Shown: positions 16,754 through 24,677 of the stretch, in pieces
Position numbering within the stretch: position 1 is the first letter of the stretch
Layout of the letters: each line of letters begins with the position of its first letter
DNA from: CAVQUE01 sp046290435
GTDB lineage: Bacteria; Actinomycetota; Acidimicrobiia; Acidimicrobiales; UBA8592
Reading direction: 5' to 3'
Assembly: GCA_046290435.1 (NCBI GenBank)
Contig: JBKAGO010000052.1
Location: 1-64,000 of the forward strand
DNA length: 64,000 nucleotides
Position numbers and translations under genes: made by a program
Notes under the pieces: generated by a model
Database searches by the model: none
Told to the model about the DNA's origin: nothing
What the model saw: the letters and a program-made list of their open reading frames with translations, nothing else

Positions 16754-19017
16754 GAGGTCCGTTCCTCCACGGTCTCGTGGCGACCCGCTTGGACCAGGGC
16801 GATCATCCCGATGGCCACCACGGCCAGGACCAGGATCTCGCCAAGAGTGTCGAGCGCACGGATGTCGGTGAGGATGACGTTGACGATGTTGTTGCCGCCA
16901 CCTTCGTCGGCGCCCTGCGCGACGAGTTCGCCGATGGGGGGCTCCCCGGTGGGCGCATAGGCCGCCGAGGTGAGCCCGACGGTGACGGCGCCGCCCACGA
17001 GCAGTCCGGCGACCATACGCACGCCTCTCCACACCCGACCGGCGGGCGGGAAGCTGCGGTTGAGGTGACCGAGACCGACCACGAATCCGACGACCACCAC
17101 CATCTCGACGAGTAGCTGGGTGAGCGCGAGGTCGGGTGCGCCGTGGGCGACGAAGATACCGGTGACGGCGAGACCCACCGCGCCGAGCGCCAGGGCGGCA
17201 CCCAGACGGGAGCCCAGGAAGATCGTGACGAACGAGGCGGCGACGACCGCGGCCGCCACGGCGAGCTGCGCCGGGCTGTCGGTCCAGACGAGGTCACCGA
17301 AGTCGATGGACCACAGGAACGGCGTCGCAGCGATGGCGGCGATGGTGGCCATCGTGGCCACGTACACGGGCAGCGAACCGTGTTGGACGGTGGCGGCGAC
17401 GCGGCGGGACACCTTGACGATGCCGTCGATGCCGCCGTCGGCGACCCGGGCGCCGAGGGGACGTGGAACCGACTCGGGCGTCAACCGGCGTGCCAGCAGG
17501 AGGCCGAGCGCGACGCCGAGGGCGACGATGATGACCGAGGCGATGAAGGCATCGGTGAAGCCCGGCCAGCGCTTGAGCTCGTAGACATCGGACTTGGCGT
17601 TGAGCTCGGTGGCTGCGGGGATGACGATCTCGTTGATGGCCCCGAGGAGGGCGAAGCCACCCAGGCTGATCGCTGCCAGCAGCACCGGTGGGGCGGTCAT
17701 GAGCGGACGGCGGGGAGCGACCTCGGTCGCCTCACCGCTGTCGCCGAAGACCCCGATCAGGAAACGCAGCGTGTACGCGACCGTGAGCACGGAGCCGCCC
17801 ATGACCCCGGCCGACAACACGACGCGTTCGAACCCGCTGAAGCCGAGGACGGCCTCGACCGCTGCCTCTTTCGCAGGGAAGCCCAGCAGCGGCGGGATGC
17901 CCGCCATCGACGCACCGGAGATGACGGCGACCCAGAACGCGACCGGCATCGATCGGCGCAGGCCCGAGAGCTTGGTGACGTCGCGTGTGCCGGTGCGGAC
18001 GTCGATCTCTCCGACCACCATGAACAACGCAGCCTTGAAGACGGCGTGGGCGACGAGGATGGACGTCGCGGCGAAGGTCGCCTTCCCGCTGCCCATCGAG
18101 AACAGGGCGATGAGCAGGCCGAGTTGGGAGACGGTGCCCCAGGCGAGGATCAGCTTGGCGTCGACGTGGCGCAGCGCCCCGATGGCTCCCCAGAGCATCG
18201 ACACGAGGCCGAGGGTGACCCCGATGGGCTTCCACAGGCTGGCGTCGGAGAGGGCGGGGGCGAGGATGCCGACGAGCAGCACACCGGCCTTCACCATCGT
18301 CGCCGAGTGCAGGTAGGCGCTGACCGGTGTGGGTGCAGCCATGGCGCCGGGCAGCCAGACGTGGAACGGGAACTGGGCCGACTTGGTGGCGGCGCCGGCC
18401 ATGACGCAGATGGCGACGACCGACGCCGCGGTGCCCGAGATCGGCTCCATCTGGCTGATGTACGCGGTGCCGGTCTCGTCGACCAGCAGCACCAGCCCGC
18501 CCATGAGGGCGAGGCCGCCTGCCACGGTCAGCACGAGCGCACGCCGGGCAGCGGTCGTGGCGGCGGGGTCGTAGCTCTTGAAACCGACCAGCAGGAACGA
18601 CGTGATGGAGGTGAGCTCCCAGAACAGGAACAGCGACCACACCGTCTCGGCCCAGACCAGGCCCAACATGGCGGTGGAGAAGGCGAGCAGGGTGGCGGCG
18701 AAGCGTCCGAGACCCTTGGCATCGGGACCGAAGTAGCCGGCTGCGTAGATGAAGACGAGAGCGCCGATGCCCGACACCAGCAGGGTCATGACCGCGGCGA
18801 CCTGGTCGACCTGGAAGCCGATGGCGAGGTCGAGGCCGCTCACCCAGTCGTATTCGGCGGTGGCGACGTCGTCGGCGCCGAGGCGGGTCGCGCCCCATAC
18901 CGCCGTCGCCGAGGTTGGGACCGCGGCGACGAGGAATGACAAACGGCCCAGGCGCGCGCCGGCCAACGCGATGACGATGCAGCCGAGGAGATGCGCGCCG
19001 AGCAGAGCCCAGATCAT
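16750..19017 (-). CDS. mnhA: Mrp/Mnh antiporter subunit A
   Basis: 755 residues. The first 480 form a NuoL-like domain (LVGFKSYDPAATTAARRAL and LPGAMAAPTPVSAYLHSATM), followed by a linker and a C-terminal DUF4040/MbhE-like helix block (about 590-750, with FVAHGAPDLALTQLLVEMV and LGEILVLAVVAIGMIAL). Subunit A contains the main Na+/H+ transport machinery. ATG at 19017 is chosen over an upstream start at 19110 because it has TAGGCT 7 bases before it and begins with helix 1. It opens the twelve-gene operon. Confidence 0.93.
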   Translation of the reverse strand: MIWALLGAHLLGCIVIALAGARLGRLSFLVAAVPTSATAVWGATRLGADDVATAEYDWVSGLDLAIGFQVDQVAAVMTLLVSGIGALVFIYAAGYFGPDAKGLGRFAATLLAFSTAMLGLVWAETVWSLFLFWELTSITSFLLVGFKSYDPAATTAARRALVLTVAGGLALMGGLVLLVDETGTAYISQMEPISGTAASVVAICVMAGAATKSAQFPFHVWLPGAMAAPTPVSAYLHSATMVKAGVLLVGILAPALSDASLWKPIGVTLGLVSMLWGAIGALRHVDAKLILAWGTVSQLGLLIALFSMGSGKATFAATSILVAHAVFKAALFMVVGEIDVRTGTRDVTKLSGLRRSMPVAFWVAVISGASMAGIPPLLGFPAKEAAVEAVLGFSGFERVVLSAGVMGGSVLTVAYTLRFLIGVFGDSGEATEVAPRRPLMTAPPVLLAAISLGGFALLGAINEIVIPAATELNAKSDVYELKRWPGFTDAFIASVIIVALGVALGLLLARRLTPESVPRPLGARVADGGIDGIVKVSRRVAATVQHGSLPVYVATMATIAAIAATPFLWSIDFGDLVWTDSPAQLAVAAAVVAASFVTIFLGSRLGAALALGAVGLAVTGIFVAHGAPDLALTQLLVEMVVVVGFVVGLGHLNRSFPPAGRVWRGVRMVAGLLVGGAVTVGLTSAAYAPTGEPPIGELVAQGADEGGGNNIVNVILTDIRALDTLGEILVLAVVAIGMIALVQAGRHETVEERTS

Positions 19018-19024
19018 GGGGCGG

Positions 19025-19030
19025 AGCCTA
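19025..19030 (-). promoter_or_regulatory. -10 box of the mrp-dab operon, leaderless
   Basis: Minus-strand TAGGCT, 7 bases, ATG at 19017. No clear -35 match is present, which would fit an activated promoter. Confidence 0.5.
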
Positions 19031-19059
19031 GGAGGGGGGAGGGGTGTTGGTCGCGCATA

Positions 19060-19145
19060 CTCAGGCTGTATCGGCGTCTCGACATCGCAATTGAGATGCA
19101 GACATCGCAATTGCGATCAATACTGCCGAATAAGCCTATTGAAAC
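19060..19145. promoter_or_regulatory. AT-rich palindromic control region between mrpA and nuoF
   Basis: This stretch is markedly more AT-rich than its surroundings. GACATCGCAATTG occurs at 19081-19093 and again at 19101-19113 (20-bp period, two helical turns). The second copy is part of a perfect 14-bp palindrome, ATCGCAATTGCGAT (19104-19117). ATTGARAY-like words recur at about 19090, 19138 and 19153. The pattern suggests operators for a dimeric regulator acting on both divergent transcripts. Confidence 0.55.
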
Positions 19146-19173
19146 TTGCGTATTGAGACACACACGTTAGGTT
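19146..19173 (+). promoter_or_regulatory. Promoter of nuoF-like gene, leaderless
   Basis: TTGCGT (19146-19151), 16-bp spacer, TAGGTT (19168-19173), then 6 bases to the ATG at 19180. Confidence 0.55.
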
Positions 19174-19179
19174 GTGTTC

Positions 19180-20592
19180 ATGGTGACCCGAACCGTTCAC
19201 GCCCTTCCCCCCGAGCCCATCGCGACGATGGCCGACTTCGTCGCCGCCGGGGGCACGCGCGGGCTCGACGCCGCCAGACGGTTGGGTCCCGACGGTGTCA
19301 TCGACGAGATCACCGCAGCCGGCGTCCGCGGCCGGGGCGGGGCCGGCTTCCCCACCGGCATCAAGTGGCGGAGCCTTCGAGACGGTACCGACCACACCGA
19401 CGACACGTTCGTGGTGATCAATGCCGCCGAGGGCGAGCCCGGCACCTTCAAGGACCGGGCCCTGCTGCGCCGCAACCCCTACCTCGTCCTCGAGGGCGCG
19501 TTGATCGCGGCCAACACGCTCGGGGCGACGCACGTGGTGGTCGCGACCAAGGCCCGGTACACCGCCGAGATCGCCGCCGTCGAGCGAGCCACCCGTGAAT
19601 TCGCCGACGCCGGCCTCAGCGACGGCATCGACGTGGCCATCGTCGGCGGCCCGGATCACTACCTGTTCGGTGAGGAGACTGCGCTGCTCGAGGTCGTCGA
19701 GGGCGAAGAACCGCTCCCCCGCCACCTCCCGCCCTACCACTACGGGCTGTTCACCACGTCGCCCCAGCTCGGGTGGTCGGCCGGCACCGACGCCTCGACC
19801 ACCGGGCCCACGATGCTCAGCTCCAACCCTGCGCTGGTCAACAACGTCGAGACCTATGCCCACGTCGCGCTCGTCTGTCGCCACGGTGCGGACTGGTACC
19901 GGTCGATGGGTTCGACGGAGTCACCGGGCCCGACCATCGTGACGATCACCGGTGACGTCGAACGGGCTGTGGTGACCGAGGTCTCGCTCGGTGCGCCGCT
20001 GGCCGAGGCGATCGACGAGCTCGCCGGCGGCGTACGCAGTGGCCGTGCGGTCAAGGCCGTGTTCTCCGGCGTCGCCAACCCGGCCCTGCCCGCCGACCGT
20101 ATCGACGCGCCGATCAGCTACGAGGGCATGGCCGCGGCCGGCGCCGGCATGGGCAGCGCCGGGTTCATCGTCTACGACGACACCCGCAACATCGTCGACG
20201 TCGCCTATCGCCTGTCGATGTTCCTCCACGTCGAGTCCTGCGGGCAGTGCAACCCGTGCAAGACCGGCACCCAGGCGATCACGGCCGCACTCGAACGCAT
20301 CGTCGACGGCCGCGGCGACGTTGCCGCCATCGATGCCATCCGCAGCCGCCTCCGCACCGTCACCGACGCGAGCCGGTGTTATCTGCCCACCCAGGAACAG
20401 CGCCTGGTCGCCAGCGTGTTCGAGCACTTCCCCGACGACGTCGAGGAGCGCCTCCGCGGTTTCCGGGGCGACCTCGACATCCCCATCCCGAAGATCGCCG
20501 ACATCACCGACGGCGTCGCAGTGCTCGACGAGCAGGCCGCCCACAAGCGCCCCGACTGGACCTACGCCGAGACCGTGGTCCGCCTCGGCTGA
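19180..20592 (+). CDS. NuoF-like NADH-binding flavoprotein, solitary
   Basis: 470 residues with the complex I 51-kDa architecture: FMN/NADH-binding GRGGAGFPTGIKW (51-63) and NAAEGEPGTFKDR (81-93), the GEETALLEVVEG strand, an SLBB segment (about 240-320), and a 4Fe-4S domain with SCGQCNPCKTG plus a later cysteine in ASRCYLP. It would oxidise NADH and pass electrons through FMN and the N3-type cluster. No nuoE, nuoG or other complex I gene is nearby. It could be one subunit of complex I displaced from its operon or of a small NADH-oxidising complex. Divergent placement from the Mrp-DAB operon suggests linked control. Confidence 0.82.
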   Translation: MVTRTVHALPPEPIATMADFVAAGGTRGLDAARRLGPDGVIDEITAAGVRGRGGAGFPTGIKWRSLRDGTDHTDDTFVVINAAEGEPGTFKDRALLRRNPYLVLEGALIAANTLGATHVVVATKARYTAEIAAVERATREFADAGLSDGIDVAIVGGPDHYLFGEETALLEVVEGEEPLPRHLPPYHYGLFTTSPQLGWSAGTDASTTGPTMLSSNPALVNNVETYAHVALVCRHGADWYRSMGSTESPGPTIVTITGDVERAVVTEVSLGAPLAEAIDELAGGVRSGRAVKAVFSGVANPALPADRIDAPISYEGMAAAGAGMGSAGFIVYDDTRNIVDVAYRLSMFLHVESCGQCNPCKTGTQAITAALERIVDGRGDVAAIDAIRSRLRTVTDASRCYLPTQEQRLVASVFEHFPDDVEERLRGFRGDLDIPIPKIADITDGVAVLDEQAAHKRPDWTYAETVVRLG

Positions 20593-20622
20593 GCGCACGA
20601 GCCGCGCGGCCGGTCGGCTCAG
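20589..20622. terminator. Bidirectional hairpin, nuoF-like/kefB convergence
   Basis: CTGAGC (20589-20594) and GCTCAG (20617-20622) pair and contain both stop codons; the loop is GC-rich with further pairing possible. Confidence 0.4.
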
Positions 20623-22745
20623 TGCCGGCCGGACCAGCCGACCGGGGTCACGACCACCACGACGGTGGCCGGGCACACGTCGAGGAGGTGGCTGACGACC
20701 GGGCCGAGGTAGGTGCCCTCGGGGGTCTGGCGCAAGGTGGCGCCGACGACCACGAGGTCGACCTCTTCCTCCACGGCGATGCGGGCCAGCTCGCCGGGGA
20801 TCGACTCCGCCCGGCGGGCGCGGGTGGAGACACGACCGGCACCCGCCAGCACCGCCGTGTCCGATGCGGTCCGCAGCAGCGGATCGGCCATGGCGAGCTC
20901 GACCGCCGTGTCGTCGCCACCGAAATCGAACGAGATCGCCGGCGCCGGGTCGAGGTGGGTGAGCACCAGCTCGGTACCGATGCGGGCGGACAGCGCCGAG
21001 GCCACTTCCTGCGCGGCTCGGCTGTTCATCGACCCGGTGACCGGCACCAGCGCCTTCGTGAAGACCCCGGGCAGCGAGCGTCCCGACATTCGCTCGCCCC
21101 GGACCAGGACCACCGGCATCGTGGCAGCCGCGAGGACGGCATCGACCTCGGCAGGAATGGCGGGCTCGCCGGGCCGGTCGGCGAGGCCGATGAACACCAC
21201 GCCATGGCCCCGGTTGGCTTCGGTCAACACCGCTGCCGCCTCGGCGCTGCCGTCGTGGCGCACCATGCGCATGTTGCGCTCGCCGAGCACGTTCTGCACG
21301 GCACCCAACTCGGGCGTGTCCTCGGGCCCGGCGACGACGGTCACGGGCGCCTCGGCGGGCCAGCACAGGTCCAACAGCTGGGAGGCCACGATCGACGGGG
21401 TCTCGCCGCGGCTGGCGAGCATCGGCGGGCGATCGGAGATGATGACCCGGTTCCGGGCGGCTTTCTCCGCCTCGAGGCGGAACTGTTCGTCGGGTGTGCC
21501 CTGCCAGTCGGCCAACACGATCCGCAGCAGCGGCGGCGCCGCCAGCGACGTCACGATCGCCATGACCACGATGACGCCATAGGAGGCGTCGTTGAGGACG
21601 CCGATGCTCAGACCGACGGAGGCGATCACGATCTCGAGCGCCCCACGGGCGTTGAGTGCGACACCGAGCGCCAGACCCTCACGGGGAGGCAGGCCTCCCG
21701 CGCGGGCACCCACGATGCTGCCGACGAACTTCGTGATGCTGGCGACGACGACGATGATCACGCTCCACACCGCGACGGTGGGATCGGTGAAGACACCGAG
21801 GTCGACCTTGAGACCGGCCGTGGCGAAGAACAACGGGGCCAGGATCCCGTGGGCGACGGTTTCGATCAGACGCAGCACCCGCTCGTCACGCCAGGTCGAC
21901 CGACCGATGACCAGCCCGGCCACGAATGCACCGAGAACGGCTTCGACGCCCATCCACTGGGTGAGCGCCCCGGCGCCCATGATGATGCCGATCACCAGGG
22001 TCGTCGGCGACGTGTTGGTCGTCGAGGCCGACGCCACCGACCGCAGCGCCGCATCGACGAGACGCTGGCCGACGGTGAGGGCGAGGACGAGGAACGCAGC
22101 GACGCCGCCGATCTGCAACACGAGATCGATCGCATCGACCCCACCGGCCGCAGCGAGTCCGGCCACCAGACCGAGCAGGATCCAGCCGACCACGTCGTTC
22201 GCCATGGCTGCGGCCAGGATCAGCTGACCGACGTTTCGGCGGATGAGATCGAGCTCGCCCAACACCCGAGCCACGACCGGCAACGACGAGATGCTCAACG
22301 CGACCGCCAGGAAGGCAGCGAAGACGAACGTGGTGGCCTCGGGCCCGAAGAGCTCGTCGGGAATCGCGAACCCGGTGGCGAACCCGACCACCAACGGCAC
22401 CAGGAGGCTGCCCGCGGTGACGAACAACGCCGGACGCCCGAGCCGGCGCAACACACCCAGGTCGGACTCGAACCCCGTAGCTGCCAACAGGAGCAGCAAC
22501 CCGATCCAGGCGACCCCGTAGAGCATCGCGCCCTGGACCTCGGTGCTCGGGAACAGCCAGTCGCTCACGTCGGGGGCGATCCGCCCCAGGATCGACGGTC
22601 CGGCCACGACGCCGGCGAGCAGTTCTCCCACCACCGCCGGCTGCCCGATACGGCCGAGGAGCCAGCCGAGCGCCCGCGCCACGATCAGCAGCGCCAGGAT
22701 CTGGCACATGAACACGAGGACCTCGTGTTCGCCCGGGGCGATCAA
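20619..22745 (-). CDS. KefB/CPA2-type cation/H+ antiporter with C-terminal USP domain
   Basis: 708 residues. Residues 5-405 are a CPA2 Na+(K+)/H+ exchanger domain with about twelve helices (GQPAVVGELLAGVVAGPSIL, ATGFESDLGVLRR, GLALNARGALEIVIASVG-like core). From about 430 on, two soluble halves follow; the last (about 555-700) resembles a universal stress protein fold with a VVVGATLRQTPEGTYLGPVV nucleotide-loop-like segment. It would exchange K+ or Na+ for H+ under cytosolic nucleotide control. The start used is TTG at 22745; see the promoter entry for why the true start may be a few codons upstream. Convergent to the nuoF-like gene. Confidence 0.85.
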   Translation of the reverse strand: MIAPGEHEVLVFMCQILALLIVARALGWLLGRIGQPAVVGELLAGVVAGPSILGRIAPDVSDWLFPSTEVQGAMLYGVAWIGLLLLLAATGFESDLGVLRRLGRPALFVTAGSLLVPLVVGFATGFAIPDELFGPEATTFVFAAFLAVALSISSLPVVARVLGELDLIRRNVGQLILAAAMANDVVGWILLGLVAGLAAAGGVDAIDLVLQIGGVAAFLVLALTVGQRLVDAALRSVASASTTNTSPTTLVIGIIMGAGALTQWMGVEAVLGAFVAGLVIGRSTWRDERVLRLIETVAHGILAPLFFATAGLKVDLGVFTDPTVAVWSVIIVVVASITKFVGSIVGARAGGLPPREGLALGVALNARGALEIVIASVGLSIGVLNDASYGVIVVMAIVTSLAAPPLLRIVLADWQGTPDEQFRLEAEKAARNRVIISDRPPMLASRGETPSIVASQLLDLCWPAEAPVTVVAGPEDTPELGAVQNVLGERNMRMVRHDGSAEAAAVLTEANRGHGVVFIGLADRPGEPAIPAEVDAVLAAATMPVVLVRGERMSGRSLPGVFTKALVPVTGSMNSRAAQEVASALSARIGTELVLTHLDPAPAISFDFGGDDTAVELAMADPLLRTASDTAVLAGAGRVSTRARRAESIPGELARIAVEEEVDLVVVGATLRQTPEGTYLGPVVSHLLDVCPATVVVVVTPVGWSGRH

Positions 22746-22767
22746 CGCGACGGAAGCGATAGGCCAG

Positions 22768-22795
22768 ATGGTAGATGCTGAACGCTCCGATCCAA
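22768..22795 (-). promoter_or_regulatory. Promoter of kefB-type gene
   Basis: On the minus strand TTGGAT (22795-22790), 16-bp spacer, TACCAT (22773-22768). Transcription would start about 15 bases before the TTG at 22745, close to an in-frame ATC codon, so the leader is very short whatever the start. Confidence 0.5.
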
Positions 22796-22833
22796 CGTCT
22801 GCACTCCCGGGGGCCGGGGCCCGTGGGCCTCGG

Positions 22834-23628
22834 TCAGCGGGTCAGCCAACCCCCGTCCACCGGCAACTGGACTCCGGTGATCCAGGAGGCGTCCGGCGAC
22901 AACAGGAACGAGATCGCCGCGGCGATGTCGGCCGGTTGGCCCACACGAGGGACGACGAGGCGCGTCTTCATGAACTCCATCGCCTCGTCGGAGGTGATGC
23001 CCTCGAGCGACACGAAGTCGGTCGCGACCGGACCCGGCGCCACCGCGTTGACCCGGATGCCGGACCGCCCCAGCTCCACGGCGAGCGCCTTGGTCAGCAT
23101 GCGCACGCCCCCCTTCGACGCGTTGTAGTGCACCTGACAGGTGCCCTGGCTCGACACCACCACCTCGGATTCGACCGTCGAGACGTTCACGACCGCACCG
23201 CGGCCGGTCTGTCTCATCGAACGCGCGATCTCCTGGGTGACCAGCCAGACACCCTTGAGGTTGACGTCGAGCACCCGGTCCCAGGACTCCTCGGTGAGTT
23301 CGTCGAGGCTCTCCATCGTGACGATGCCGGCGTTGTTGACCAGCAACGTGACGGGGCCGAACGCTGCGACCACTGTGTCGCGAGCGGCGGTGATCGACGA
23401 GCGGTCGGTCACATCGCAGCGCACGGCCAGTGCTCGGCCTCCGGCGGCTCCGATCGCCGCCACGGACCCCGCTGCAGCGGCCTCGTCGATGTCGGCGACG
23501 GCGACGGCAGCGCCTTCAGCGGCGAGGCGCATCGCCGTCGCCCGCCCGATGCCCGAGCCGGCCCCCGTCACGAAGGCCACCTCCCCGCCGTGCCGGTCGG
23601 GCGTGTGGCTGATCTCGGTGTTCTGCAT
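22834..23628 (-). CDS. SDR-family oxidoreductase
   Basis: 264 residues, classical short-chain dehydrogenase. FVTGAGSGIGRA binds NAD(P), an aspartate after strand 2 (VAVADIDEA) favours NAD, NNAG is at the active-site strand, and catalysis uses Ser in NVSTVES and HYNASKGG. The C-terminus WITGVQLPVDGGWLTR is typical. Substrate unknown; resembles 3-oxoacyl-ACP reductase-like and xenobiotic alcohol dehydrogenases. ATG 23628 begins just before the Rossmann fold. Confidence 0.85.
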   Translation of the reverse strand: MQNTEISHTPDRHGGEVAFVTGAGSGIGRATAMRLAAEGAAVAVADIDEAAAAGSVAAIGAAGGRALAVRCDVTDRSSITAARDTVVAAFGPVTLLVNNAGIVTMESLDELTEESWDRVLDVNLKGVWLVTQEIARSMRQTGRGAVVNVSTVESEVVVSSQGTCQVHYNASKGGVRMLTKALAVELGRSGIRVNAVAPGPVATDFVSLEGITSDEAMEFMKTRLVVPRVGQPADIAAAISFLLSPDASWITGVQLPVDGGWLTR

Positions 23629-23672
23629 GGTGCGCACTGTTGCAGGCCGGACGCCCTGGCTGCAGACGCTGG

Positions 23673-23708
23673 GGCCCCGAACGGGGTCTCTCCCACGGCT
23701 TCGGGGCC
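23673..23708. promoter_or_regulatory. Perfect 9-bp inverted repeat in a divergent gap
   Basis: GGCCCCGAA (23673-23681) and TTCGGGGCC (23700-23708) are separated by 18 bases in the 148-bp gap between the SDR and protease genes. It could be a hairpin in the protease leader or an operator shared by both genes. Confidence 0.45.
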
Positions 23709-23776
23709 GCGATGCCCCACCGGGTGGCGTGTCTGGCAGGCTGGGACGTTCCGTCGACTGATCCGGAGCCGGACCT

Positions 23777-24628
23777 GTGTCCCCGACGATCATCTCCGAA
23801 GAACGCAGCACGGCCGAGCCGGCCCGATCTCGCAGCGATGCTCGCCGGCTGCGCCGGTTCGTCGTCGCGTGCATCGTCGCTGTCACCGTGGCCGGCTCTC
23901 TGACCCTGACCCCATCGCCGGCGGGATCGATCGTCGGCGGCAGCTTCGCCCGCATCACCGGCCACCCCCACCAGGTGGCCCTCGTGTCGCCGAGCGGCAA
24001 CCAGTTCTGCGGCGGCAGCATCATCGGATCGTCCACTGTCGTGACGGCGGCCCACTGTGTCGAGCGCACCGGACCAAGCGGTGTGCTCGTGCAGGCCGGC
24101 AACGCGCATCTCTTCCGGGGCCGGGTCCAGATCCGCAACGTCCAGCGCATCGTGCGCCACCCCCGCTACGCCCGCCAGGAGGTCGCCGACATCGCCGTTC
24201 TGCAGCTGGCGCGACCGCTCCGTTTCAACCGCAAGGTTCGCCCCATCGAGCTGGCGACCGCCGCCGAGCTCGCTGCCGCAACCCACGCCATCGCCACCGG
24301 CTGGGGGGCGCGATTCGAGGAGAACGGTCGGGGCAGCGTCCGCCTCCGGAGAGTCCGGGTGCCCATCGTCGGCGACCGCGCCTGCAACCGGGCCCTGCGG
24401 GATCGAGGCGCAACGATTCTGCCTCGACTCGAGCTGTGCGCCGGCGCTCCCGGGCGCGACAGCTGCTACGGCGACAGCGGCGGCCCCCTCGTCATCAGGA
24501 CGCCCGATGGGCCTCGCCTGGCCGGCATCACCAGCTGGGGTCTCGAGCCCTGCGGCGGCAGGACCCCGGGGATCTACACCGAGGTGCCGTCGCTGCGGCG
24601 CTGGATCGCCCGACACGACATCGGCTGA
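23777..24628 (+). CDS. Secreted trypsin-like serine protease
   Basis: 283 residues. A long arginine-rich N-region and hydrophobic helix (about 28-46) form a signal peptide. The mature domain starts at IVGGSFARI and has the S1 catalytic triad: H in VTAAHCVE, D in VADIAVLQL and S in CYGDSGGPLV. The Ile-Val-Gly-Gly start implies zymogen activation by cleavage before it. An aspartate-like specificity pocket cannot be assigned safely. GTG start at 23777 has GGAG nine bases upstream. Few bacteria encode chymotrypsin-fold enzymes so close to the eukaryotic form; Streptomyces and other actinobacteria do. Confidence 0.9.
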   Translation: MSPTIISEERSTAEPARSRSDARRLRRFVVACIVAVTVAGSLTLTPSPAGSIVGGSFARITGHPHQVALVSPSGNQFCGGSIIGSSTVVTAAHCVERTGPSGVLVQAGNAHLFRGRVQIRNVQRIVRHPRYARQEVADIAVLQLARPLRFNRKVRPIELATAAELAAATHAIATGWGARFEENGRGSVRLRRVRVPIVGDRACNRALRDRGATILPRLELCAGAPGRDSCYGDSGGPLVIRTPDGPRLAGITSWGLEPCGGRTPGIYTEVPSLRRWIARHDIG

Positions 24629-24677
24629 GCCCGGCGCAGCGCGATCACAGGTGCAGCCCAGCCGGTCGGATCAGCCG
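24622..24677. terminator. Stop-codon inverted repeat, protease/glycosyltransferase convergence
   Basis: CGGCTGA (24622-24628) and TCAGCCG (24671-24677) are exact complements and contain both stop codons. The 42-base loop is long, so it may be a coincidence of stop contexts rather than a terminator. Confidence 0.3.

Noticed and set aside
20247..22781. 844-codon plus-strand frame antisense to the KefB-type gene
   Set aside because: Asp/Arg/Gly/His-rich composition typical of antisense frames in GC-rich DNA; no motif.
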